Below the pieces are notes generated by a model. The model was given only the letters and a program-made list of their open reading frames with translations. It was not told the DNA's origin and did no database searches. A program made the position numbers and the translations under genes. From assembly GCA_963969345.1 (NCBI GenBank), contig OZ017768.1, positions 7,154,718-7,218,717 of the forward strand: DNA of 64,000 nucleotides. The letters are read 5' to 3'. Shown here piece after piece: positions 46,501 through 56,400 of this stretch; the stretch's first letter is position 1, and each line of letters starts with the position of its first letter. This DNA is from Turbatrix aceti. Taxonomy: Eukaryota; Nematoda; Chromadorea; Rhabditida; Panagrolaimidae.

Positions 46501-49500
46501 GTCGAGATCGTCATCAGTAAATCCGTCTAGCAGCTGGTACTTGACGAGTCGATTAACCATCCTTCGCGCGAGACCTTTGGTCTCGGGTTTTGCGTTGAAG
46601 TTTCTCTCGTGCACAATATACTGTTTGAGGGGTTCGAGGAGGGACGGATCGCCGGCTCGGGGCAGCATATCGCTGGTGATGCTCTCGGCTGACTTAGATG
46701 CCTTTGCGACGGGCGTTGGCGCCGGTGCGGGCGCTGGCGTCGGCACGGGTGATGTCATTTGCTGATCGGAGACTTTGGACGGCGAACTCGGTGTCGATGA
46801 CATTTGGGGTCACTTGGGGAGGGTATGCGTCGATCTTGGTCGTCGACTGGGTCGGACAGATGAAACAAGGGGGTTCGAAATGTTGTGGACGATGTCATTT
46901 TTGCATGGAACACTGAGACAATAATAAAAAAAAATTTTGATCTGGAATTTATGCTAAAAAAAATTTTTTTCTGCAAAAAATAATTTTTAGCAATTCGAAA
47001 ACCGAAGATCCACGACCGTTCATCGTCCTTCTGGCCCTCCTGGCCACGAACCGAAATTTCCGACGCCGGCCGGACACAATTCCCTTCGCGCTCAAATTTC
47101 TCGCCGATTCGATGCCCAACATGCCAAATCGCCTCCTTCCGGCCCTCCTAGTGGCCTTCGTAGCCTCCTACGCGTCCCAGATCAACGTCGACACCGCAGC
47201 CGCTGCTGCTCTGGCCAGAAAATTTTTCGGAGGACTCCAGCGACTCACGGAAGAGCGCAGCGAGGGGTTGGAGACCTTCAACGAGATCGTCCTCCTCCTG
47301 GCCATTCATTTTGAAACATCGAACGACGCGGAACTCAAAAAACTGATTTTTAGTCAGCTTGGATACCAGGTTGGTTTCTGGGATTTTAGGATTACGGTAG
47401 AAGTTGGATTTTGGATTTTAGACAGAAATTGGGCCTTCTATGTTCCGGGAGGTAGGCAAGGTGTTCCTGGAATCGATAAACGTGACCCAGCTTGCGAGAC
47501 TCGCGATCGCGATTGACGTGACTCCGGGGCTGAATGCAAACATGCCCGGATACCTGCCGGTTCACTGCATCAACTACCTGCTTGACAATAAGGCTTTCAA
47601 GAAATCTGGATTGGCAATTGAGGTGGGTGGTTTTTTTCCTGAATTTTGTGGAAAAATCTTATTTAGGAAAAAAATGTGGTTTCAGGACTGGATCAAACGG
47701 CAACTCCTGGAATGCCGGAAGCCGTGTCCACAGGTCATGCTGAGCGTGGTCTGGCGCTACGCACAGTCGTGCATGCCGGCGGCTCCAAACTCAAAGGAAG
47801 TCAACAGGATTCTCGATGAACGATTTTTGTTTGTGAGTTTGACACTTGAACGATTTTTTTTTTGCAAATTTCAGACAAAAATATATTTTTGCATTTTCAT
47901 TCTGTTATATTATTTTTATTGTTTACTACGTTTTTATAAGTTTTAAATCAAAAAATTATTTTTTGGATCATTTTTTGATAAATTTAAATTTTAAAAAATG
48001 TAGCATTGTAATTTTTTTAATTTTCCGATTTTAGAAAAAAATGTTTGCTTTTGCATTTTTTTTCAATTTTTACTGTTTTTCAAATTTTAAATTAAAAAAA
48101 AAATTTATATTGTTTTTTTTGCAATTTTTTTTTAATTTGTGTGGCATCGGAAATATTTTTTTTCCAATTTGGACAATTTTTTTAAGTTTTGCAATTTCCA
48201 GACAAAAAAATAATTTTTGCATTTCCATCCCCTTTTTTTTCAGCAACTTTTCTCGGAAGACGTAATCGCATCAGCGACAGACGTGACCCCTCAACTCCTC
48301 GCGTTCTACTTCGTGACGGTGTTCACGCGGGCCGGCAACACCCTCTCCTTCACTGTCAACTTCCCGGTCAACAAGCCGTACTCCCGGACGCTGCACGATC
48401 TCATTCCCGTCAAACACCTCCTCCGCGTGATGGACGCCGACCTCGAAAGCTACCACCACATTGCCGTCCATCTGAGCGGTGTTCTCGCGGATTCTGTCGA
48501 GAAAAACTTCCAGGATGTCACGGATGTTTTCCTTGCCGACCGGGAACGGAATCTGATTCGTCCGAGAGCGTCAGATAAAATACCTGACGCTAGCACGGTC
48601 AGAAGCGCGGCTGAGAATCTCGTCAGTCAGCCACAGGCCTTTGAAGAGATTCTGCGGGTGCTCAAGAGCAGGTCGACGGCGAAGAGCTTGATTCCCTACC
48701 TGGGAGGCCTGGCTGCGGGTCTGCACAGAGCGCTGGACCTGCCTGGCCTCAGGCAAGGCATGCTGGACGATCTGGTTGTGCTCTGGACTGCGCTCTCCGG
48801 CGTTGAACCACGCAAGCTCTACGAAGAGACGCTCAAGAGGTGGTTCTCGTCCGGGGACAGATTTGTCAGTCGGCAGAGAATCCATCACGCCTTCGTCGCT
48901 TCCGATCCAGTTCGACTCTTCAGAGTGGATTCGAGGGTCTTCAAGGTGCCCCAGCTCTTCAGGGTCTTCCTCAGGATGCTCGACTACTACCTGTCATCCA
49001 AGCAGGACCTGACCAAGGCGATCGTTGAGAAGTACAATGTCAAGGCTACTGAAACGTGGGTTTTTTGATTTAAATAATTTTAAACAGTGTTTCGGTTTTG
49101 AAAAAATTGAATCTTGACCAAGGCAAACAATTTCTACCTGAGGATTTACAGAATCCGAAAAAAATCTGAAGGCAATTTTTTTGACTGAAAGTATGATTTT
49201 TAGACACATTTTGTGTTTTATTCATCAATTTTTCAAAAACTGCGAGCTTTTTTTACATTTACCAATTTTTTTTTCACCGGGTATAGAGCGTGGCACGAAC
49301 CAAGGCATAAAACCGGCATAAAAATCAGGCCGCCGGCCGGCTTGCGGCCGGCCTAAATTTTCAGGCCGCGGCTTATTTTTTGAAAAAAATTTTCGTGCTT
49401 TATTTTAGGGTTATTTTCGCAAAATTCGACCAAATTTGGAAAAAAATTTTTTGGAAACAATCTAATATTATGGAAAAATGCATAATAATAAATTCCCCTG

Positions 49501-50460
49501 TCGTAAAAAGTAAAAAAAAAAGACGAATGAAGCACAAAAACGTCAAAAAATCATACTTTTTTCGAAAAAAATCAACTTTCGAATTTTTTCCGGCTTTTCC
49601 CGGCTTTTTCGGCCGGCCTTGAATCGAAAAGCCGGCCGACCGGATTTTATGCCTTGGCACGAACCATATTTTGCCTGCAAAACCAAAAAATAGAAAAAAG
49701 TGCTTTTTTTTCAAAAAAAACTCTGGTGCATCAGAAACTCTGTTTCGTAATTAATTAGCGCAACAATAATTTTGAACACGATTTTTTTCTCAAATTTTGT
49801 GTTTTTTTTAGACAAGCGAAGGAAAACAACGTCCTTCAGATGGCGTACACCGACCTGCTGCACGCGACGGTCATCCAGATGCTGTTGGAAGTCTGCGACG
49901 AGGAGATCAACGCGACCCCGAACATGTCCCAGATCCGGGGTCTGGCGTTCGGCGCGATCCACGGACTGTTCCTCACCTACCCCGCGCTCATCCGGGTCGT
50001 CCACATGCAGTGCTATCCCGTCAAATACGTCCCGCTCATGGTCGAGTACTGCGAATCGGCGTACGCGGCCATCGACGTCGTCGACGAGCTCATCAGACAA
50101 CGCAACATCCAGCGCCGCGTCTTTGCCATTCACCTGGTCGCGCACATTGTCGCCAAGTACCGTGTCGAAAAGTACGTCACACAGGTGGTTCGCATCGAGT
50201 CACTCGTGACGCACGAACTCAACTTTCTGGAACCCGGAGAGAAAGTCATCTTCGCGTTGAACATTCTCTCGGCATTGGAAGTCTACGCGGACACGCTGCC
50301 GGCGACGAGATCGGATATTTCGAATTTACTCGAAAAAGCGGTCCACATCGCGTACAGCAGATTGTGCATCTACACGTCTACGGTGGCGGCCAGGCAATCG
50401 CCGGAGAAGAAGCTTATCAAGGGCGCGAAGTTGCTGATACACAAGTTGGCTGCAGCCTAA
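43525..50460 (+). CDS. INTS2: Integrator complex subunit 2
   Basis: Ten exons (43525-43668, 43741-43927, 44005-44279, 44337-44444, 44492-44736, 46991-47369, 47422-47622, 47686-47832, 48244-49055, 49812-50460) join in phase to about 1048 residues; human INTS2 is about 1200. Landmarks that match INTS2 in order are the N-terminal FTNNDLRPFLPYLV, KPSIAADYFEHFMGKRQ in the middle, then NANMPGYLPVHCINYLL followed by IEDWIKRQLLEC, and TLHDLIPVKHLL. Near the end come the HFxGYP-like VHMQCYPVKYVPL and RRVFAIHLVAHI. The product is an all-helical scaffold of the nuclear Integrator complex, which cleaves snRNA 3' ends and nascent transcripts at RNA polymerase II. Intron 5 (44737-46990) contains a whole antisense phosphatase gene, and intron 9 a TIR element. 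AATAAA at 50517-50522. Confidence 0.93.
44760..45030. repeat. Reverse-orientation copies of the CGAAACGAGACC motif
   Basis: Words such as TTTTCGTTTCTAGACC, TTTTCGTTTCGAGAACC and TTTTTGTTCTGAGACCC recur every 30-60 bases between INTS2 exon 5 and the end of the nested phosphatase gene. They are reverse complements of the GGTCTCGRAACGAAAA core seen in other introns. Confidence 0.6.
45037..46803 (-). CDS. PP1-like Ser/Thr phosphatase, nested in INTS2 intron
   Basis: Two exons (46039-46803 and 45037-45576) encode about 434 residues. The N-terminal ~40 residues are Ser/Pro/Ala-rich (PTPAPAPAPTPVAKA). The PPP catalytic core follows with all metal-site motifs: GDTHG (128-132), GDYVDR (156-161), GNHE (188-191), HGG (238-240), then LMWSDP and VRAHEV in exon 2, and SAPNYCG near the end. 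It is a divergent PP1-type enzyme: it has LMWSDPGTGTD where PP1 has LLWSDPD, and a C-terminal tail of about 75 residues beyond the core. Nematodes carry many such lineage-specific PP1 relatives, often germline or sperm expressed. It lies wholly inside INTS2 intron 5 on the opposite strand. Confidence 0.9.
45605..46012. repeat. GTTCG/CGAAC-rich interspersed repeat, copy 2
   Basis: This forms nearly the whole intron of the nested phosphatase gene. It begins 'gagttgggcgaacggtc' and ends 'gaacaacgtccgttcgccg', so both ends carry GCGAAC or its complement. Internal text alternates GTTCGCAAACAAA-type and CGAAC-type words. It resembles 1525-1930. No coding capacity. Confidence 0.6.
49302..49655. mobile_element. 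Non-autonomous TIR element with 10-bp target-site duplication
   Basis: The element starts AAGGCATAAAACCGG and ends CCGGATTTTATGCCTT, terminal inverted repeats that match except for one extra T. It is flanked on both sides by the identical 10-mer GGCACGAACC (49292-49301 and 49656-49665). Inside, both ends are rich in GGCCGGC words around an AT-rich core, so the ends can pair over a longer distance. At 354 bp without coding capacity it is MITE-like. A 9-11 bp duplication would suit a Mutator-like (MULE) parent. It sits in INTS2 intron 9. Confidence 0.78.
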
Positions 50461-50625
50461 CTAAGGTCGTGAATACGGAAAAAATGTTGTGCAAAATCAA
50501 AGTGGCTGTTGTTAAAATAAAGCGTTATCGAATTGAGTGATTTAAAAACCTAAATAATGTATGATATTGCAATTGGACGCACGCTTACAATTTTCAAGGG
50601 TCATTTGAGATCAATTCAAGTGATC

Positions 50626-50892
50626 TTTACTTTACTTTATTACTCTTACTCGTGCATAATTACTCATTACAAAATTAAAGAGACAGTGATGAGTATCGAG
50701 ATTGCACGAAGAGGGCGCCGTCAATCGTAGCTACCTGCGTCACGTCGTAGTCCTTAGCAGGAGCGTTCTGGAAGGCCGCAAAGTCGTCGGTCCATCGCCT
50801 CGGAGGGTGGCCTGGCGGACGCTTGTTCTTTGGCGCGGTCGGAAGCACTGGCTGGTCTTGCGGTGTCCAGTTGCTTAGGCGGGTTGCCCAGT
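50626..50892 (-). mobile_element. 5'-truncated non-LTR retrotransposon (LINE) fragment
   Basis: A 15-bp direct repeat, TCAATTCAAGTGATC, flanks the segment (50611-50625 and 50893-50907) as a target-site duplication. On the minus strand the insert reads the C-terminal tail of a LINE reverse transcriptase: WATRLSNW, then KNKRPPGHPPRRWTDDF, the RPxGRPPxRWxDD signature that follows the RT domain. A stop and a short 3' tail of TAAAG units (AGTAATAAAGTAAAGTAAA) come next. The 5' part of the element is missing, as usual for aborted target-primed reverse transcription. The frame is open to the 5' break, so the insertion is probably recent. Confidence 0.82.
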
Positions 50893-50907
50893 TCAATTCA
50901 AGTGATC

Positions 50908-51195
50908 ACATTTTTTTAATTGAAATTTATCAAAGTAATTTTTGGTCGCTTTTGCATCGGAAATAAGTAGTTTGACTTCATGGTTGTCGGTCAAGAAGCC
51001 ATACGCGCACTTTTTATAAATATAAAAAAACGATCTGATAATACAGTATTTATAAATAACACATTTACAATAGCCAGGCGACACGGGAAAAAAACCCGTG
51101 TCACTCTCACTGGTATAAGCAATTCCAGCATACGACGCGACGGTGGATAACGAGGAGAAGGTTTTCAGTTGATTTAGCAGTGTCGTTGTTGCCAT
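50908..51195 (-). CDS. Hypothetical short protein, weak
   Basis: An open frame starting at 51195 (MATTTLLNQLKTFSSLS) runs to the flank of the LINE insertion and its stop lies in or next to the target-site duplication. The first ~45 residues have coding-like composition (STVASYAGIAYTSES, GFFPVSPGYC). The rest is Tyr/Phe/Lys-rich like AT-rich DNA. It is head-to-head with the proteasome gene. A splice after about residue 43 is possible. It may be a small gene, a remnant, or chance; I cannot decide. Confidence 0.25.
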
Positions 51196-51435
51196 TATAC
51201 AGGGTGAACTGAAGAAACACAGTTGACAACAACGTCGAATTCAATGTTGAGTAACAAATTTTTGCGCGGAATGCTCAAATTTTCGTTTGGCAAAATGTGC
51301 TCAACGACTCTCTCCCGTTCGCGGCCGCTCGCTCTCTTATTGTCATCAAATTCACCGGAGTCTTTTTTTCCACTTCTCCGATTTTGTTTCGACGCTCTTC
51401 ATCACATTCATTTACATTTGTTTTAGGCCGTAACC

Positions 51436-52680
51436 ATGCTGTCAGGAGTCGATCGGTTTACGAACAAGAAGGAGTATGAAGCCCACAAGCGGCAGGCTAT
51501 GACGATGCCCAACGTCACGGACGTCCAGCTCACCGTTCCCCCTCCCGGCATTGACGTGAGTTTTTTGTTTGTTTGAAGGCTGCTTCAGGGAACAAGGATT
51601 TTTGCAGGCCAAGTACTTTGTGACGTCTCACTTCGGTCACGGCGCGGTCGGCCATGGCATGCAGTTTGCGAAGGGCACAACCACGCTTGCCTTCATCTAC
51701 GAACCCGCCACGGAGAAGGACCTCGGCGGCATCGTTATCGCTGTCGATTCACGCGCTTCGTCGGGGGCTTATATCTGTGAGTTTTGGGAGAATTGTGGGG
51801 TGTTTTGGGGGAAATTTGAGCGAAATGGAACTTTTTTATTCAAACGTTTCGATTTTGGCTTTTTGCGACGTTTTTTTTGAAAATTCTTTGATTTCGACTT
51901 TTTTTTCTGTGAAAATGATTCAATTTCGACGTTTTTGTGAAAATACATACTTCAATTTTGACTTTTTGCAACTTTTTTTTGTGAAAATGCGTAAATTTCA
52001 ACTTTTTACGACTTTTTTAAAATGAAAAAACGTCATTTTTGGCCTTTTTCAGCCTCAAAATCCGTCATGAAGATCCTCGACATCGGAGATCGCATGGTCG
52101 CCACGATGGCCGGTGGCGCTGCTGATTGCCAGTTCTGGACGCGTGTTGTCGCCATGTACTGCAAGTAAGTCGCCCTTTTCACCCTCTTTTATTACCGTTT
52201 TCCTCCAATTTCAACCATTTCAGCCTCTACGAACTCCGCGAAAAATCCGAAATCACAGTGAGCGCTGCTAGCAAGTACTTTGCGACCCAGCTGTACGGCT
52301 ACCGTGGACGCGGTCTCTCGGTGGGTTCCATGGTCGCTGGCTACGACAAACGCGGCCCTGCCATCTTTGCCGTCGACTCGGAGGGCACGCGTACGAGTCT
52401 TCGCGTCTGCTCGATTGGTTCGGGTTCGTTGAATGCCTACGGCGTCCTGGACGCCCACTACAAGCCCAAGATGACGGATGACGAAGCGCTCAAGCTCGGT
52501 CGTCGCGCCATCACTCTGGCTACCTTCCGTGACTCTGGATCCGGTGGATCGTGCAACATCGCTCACATCACGCCGGCTGGCAAGACCCGCTACCCGCCCC
52601 TCGACGTCAACAAGCTCTACTACGAATTCGCCGAGGAGATTGGACGCGACGTCGCTTACCTCCCGGAAACCGATGACTGA
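51436..52680 (+). CDS. PSMB5: 20S proteasome subunit beta-5 (chymotrypsin-like)
   Basis: Exons 51436-51555, 51608-51776, 52053-52164 and 52224-52680 encode about 285 residues. The propeptide ends ...MQFAKG and the mature chain starts TTTLAF, so the catalytic Thr1 is residue 64. Asp17 and Arg19 equivalents lie in VDSRASSGAYI, the Lys33 equivalent in SVMKILDI, and the S1-pocket region is ATMAGGAADCQFW. NLYELREK, YGYRGRGLSVG, GYDKRGPAIFAVDSEG and IGSGSLNAYGVLD follow, as in beta-5 of other animals. A short insertion (about seven residues, YEPATEKD region) lengthens the S2-S3 turn soon after Thr1. The ATG lies ten bases after a TTTGTTTTAG site (ending 51426), either a trans-splice acceptor or the end of a 5'-UTR intron. 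Confidence 0.95.
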
Positions 52681-52739
52681 TTTCAATCCTGTGCGGTTTT
52701 TGCTTGTTTTCCCTGTTGTAACGTCATTGTACGATAAAT

Positions 52740-53050
52740 TAAAGGTCTTGAAACGAAAAGTTTCGGTCTCGGCACGAAAATTTGTTGTCGACTTTATTTT
52801 TTGGGGGTTTTGCCACGAAATATACCATTTTCTATAGCAATCGTTTATCAAGGTCTTGGCACGAAATGTTTTTTTTTTATTTTTCGGGTCTCAGCACGAA
52901 ATTTGCCGCTGCTTCTGTTTTTTTGGGTTTTACAACGAATTTTTTTCTATCGTAATCATTGCAATCTCTTTTCGAGGTCTTATCACGAAAAATATTTTTT
53001 CGGGTATTTGTTCCGTTCTTTTCTGGTTCTACCACGAAATGTCTTCAAAT
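52740..53050. repeat. Array of GGTCTYGGCACGAAA units downstream of PSMB5
   Basis: Units such as GGTCTTGAAACGAAA, GGTCTCGGCACGAAA, GGTCTTGGCACGAAA, GGTCTCAGCACGAAA and GGTCTTATCACGAAA recur every 30-60 bases, joined by T-rich spacer. This is the densest forward-orientation cluster of the dispersed motif in the window. It lies in the 3' flank, possibly within the 3' UTR. Confidence 0.78.
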
Positions 53051-53147
53051 CCCTTGTTTTTCAACCGTAATCAATAAGATATCATCTTTATTTATCAAAT
53101 CTTCAATTAATAGAAGAATTTTACCATTTTGGCCAGTGTGTGGAGGG

Positions 53148-53176
53148 CGGAGGTGTGTGTGTGTGTGTGTGTGTGG
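53148..53176. repeat. GT dinucleotide microsatellite
   Basis: About 13 GT units with one interruption, between PSMB5 and the 3' end of the Schnurri-like gene. Confidence 0.85.
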
Positions 53177-53478
53177 TACGGAAGAGGGCAAGGCAAACAA
53201 GTACAAATTGAGGCAACAAAAAAAATGGAGGGAGGGAGGGTTCCCGTTTAGCAAACTGTGATGACTACTGTATCCTTGGTCGTCTGAGGACCCGCAATCG
53301 GAGGGGAAGGGGGGAGACACGTCTTTTCCACGTTTTACCTTTTTTTCCATCAAAACAAAGAAAAAAACTATGAAACAACAAACAAAATAAACACTTTTAT
53401 ACACGGTTGAATTAAAATTCGCGAATCCGAATCGAATCGAATCGCGATTAATTGCCGGCAAGGAGAGGTGAGGGATGA

Positions 53479-56400
53479 TCAATGGGTCGGCTGATGCGGT
53501 CCTTGGTCGGCTTCGAGGTGGCCCAAGACGTGGACCTTGAGTGCGTCCATGTCTGCGAAGGGATCGTAGCAGATGGGACACGTGTACGTCTTGGAAGTCT
53601 GCTGCCGGGGTGAGTCAGTTGTGTGCGACTCCTCCGGGGCCCCTGGTGAGTTCTTGGGGGCCGTGGTTGCGGTGCGCGTGTTCTTCTGCGTGAGCAGTCG
53701 CCCGGGCGAAGCCGCGCCTCCGTTGGAGAGTATGTCATCGGGCGAGATGGACGACTGGGACATGGCAGGGGTCGGACTGAGGTCGTCGTCCTTCTCATCG
53801 CTGTTGGGGTGTAGTAGGAGGCCCCTGGAGGGCGAGACCCGGTAGTGCGAGACTAGATGGGTGCGGAGAGCGTCCTGCGAGGGGTAGACCTTGTCGCACT
53901 CGCTCGTCGGACACCTCAGGTAGCTGCCGTCCTGGAGCCTGATGTGCTCGCATTGGAAGTGAATTTGCAGGTCCATGGGTGAGTCAAAGTGCGCGCCACA
54001 GACCTGGCACATGGTAAGGAGGAAGGGCTGTGGGAAGGGCCCGTAGGCAGCTTGCTGCTGCCCCCCACCGCCTCCTCCTCCTCCGTTGGCCAGCGAGCTG
54101 CGTCGCAGATTGTTCTTCGGTGTGCTGGTTGCGCTGCGGCTCGTCGCGTCACTCGTATTTCCGCCGTCACCGACGCTGTCTGGAGGCCGGGGTTCGAAGC
54201 TGGCAGGCGAAACCGCCATGACAGGTGTCGAAGAATCCACAATCGGGATTTCATCGCCCTTGGGCGGGATCCAGACGTCTGAGACGACCATGCGCGACAC
54301 CTGGTGTCCCAGGTGACCGCCCAGGAGAAGGCTGTTCCCGCTGAAGGTCTGTCTACCGTTGACGCCTACCGTATCGACGGTCAGGTGGTTGGGGTGGGGC
54401 GTCGAGACCGGTGAGGGGTAGTCCTGGGGCTGCTGTGGCTGCTCGTCCAGGTCTTCCGCGCCCCGACAGACATTCTTCTTTGCGGCCGGTACGAGTGGTA
54501 CAGGTGAGAGTGTAGCTGGCTTGGTGCTATTATTAGTCGACGAGCCGCACAGCCGAAAATCCGACGACACAGCTGGTGGGTTCTGGGATTGAGACTGGGA
54601 CTGCTGGGGCACACGGGGGGTCGGCGAGAGTGCCGAGAGCTGCTCCGTGCACTCGAGCGACGCTGTCGGTGACGAAGACGACGACTGGGAGGAAACCGCG
54701 CCGGAACGCGTACCCTGAGGCAGAGTGGTCGAAAAGGCAGGCGGCAGCTGTTGTTGCTGTTGCTGATTGTTCCTGAGCCGGTCAATCAGAGCCTTGATGG
54801 ATTCCCGAGCGTTGTCGCAATCCGAAGCGTCGACGGTAGCGAGCTGAGTTGCGTTTTCCTTTATGAGTGCCATCGCGTAATCCGGAAGGATGCCGTTGTA
54901 GCAGAGCTTCAAGACGTGCTGTTTGGATCTCAGGTGCTTCGTCAACACGCCGTGACTCCGGAAACCCGTATTGCAGTCTGTGCAGCGAAAGGACCGCCCA
55001 CTCGACGCTCCCGGGCCCAGAGACGACGAAGAAGACGATGCACTGAGTGCAGAAGTGGACACCTGACTGCTAGTCGATGCAGAAAACGCCATCGGGCCTC
55101 CAATCTGTGTGTTGAGGGTCAGACCGTTCGCAAAACCAGCTGGCATCATTCCAGAAAAGTTTGTCAGGTTATTTGCCCCGGAAGACGTCTGCTGTGGCTG
55201 TGAGAAGGCAGATCCCGCGCCAGGGGTCGAGAGTGAGATCAGCGCAGGCTCCGAGCCTCCACCGACTGCAGCGGTAGAGGCAGAACCCGGCGGTAGTCGA
55301 CCGTTGATGATCGTCGTCGTCGGAGGCGGTGGCGGTCGACAGCCCTGCTCCTTGTGTCGCTGCAGCATGACCTTTGTCCGGCACACGCATTTGCACACTT
55401 CGCAGGTGTAAACCTTGGAGCGGGATTTCTCGATGAAATGCGTTTCTCGGTGGATGTTGAGATCGCTCTGCTTTCGGTATCTCTTGCCGCAATCCTCGCA
55501 GGACAGCGACCAGGACGTCGAAGACGTGGCTGCTGCTGCTGCTGCTGCTGATGTCGAAGAAGAAGAAGAAGCTGAAGTAGATGCTTGCTGGGGATTCGAC
55601 GATGAAAGAAAACGCTGTTTAGCGGGCGGAGGTTCGGCGACACCGATCAGGCTTCCAGTCGTTGTCTTTCTTTTTCTTCCACCTGTGCTAAGGGCGCTGA
55701 TGCTCGATGGAAGGGGTTCGAGGATTTCTCGCTCTGCGACCAAAGGCACCCCAACCAGCGTCTCCTGCTGCGAGGGAACAGCGCTGGCCGCAGCCTTTGC
55801 AACATCAATGAGCAGCTTCTGCGAGTCAAGATTGCCCCGCTTTACTTGATCCACAAACTGCGACATAGAAGCGTCGTGTGTGAGTTGCTGGAGCGTGATA
55901 AAGCCGAAATTTGGCTCTGCGGGGGGCAGCACGGGGGTCATGGCCAGCATCGCGGTCAGTAGCGCCTTCGCGGCATCGTTGCCATCGACGGGCAGCACTT
56001 CCTGGGCCTGGGGAAGCTGCGGGTAGAGCATGAGCGCCGGCTGCGAAACTTTTTTGGAATGCGTTCGGGGCGGAGAATCATTAACCGCGCTTCCGTCGGT
56101 GTCAAAAACAGGTGGAGCGGTGTGGCACGACCTCTCGGTATCCGGCTTGGGCCAGTCGTCGTGCTTTTTCTCCTCACAGAGCATCCAGAGCGTCGGTGGC
56201 GTGTGCGTGTCGCGTTCGTAGATGATATTCTCCTGTCCGAACCTGCGATGACTGATTTTTGTCTTGTCGTTGGACGGTTTGATCGGAAGCGCAAAGTTGA
56301 CCTCGTCATCCTCCTCTTCGTCTTCATCGTCTGCGTCTTCGTCATCGTCGTCGAACTCTTCGTCGTCGTTTTCGGGTATGTCGAGGGATAGTTTTTTCTG

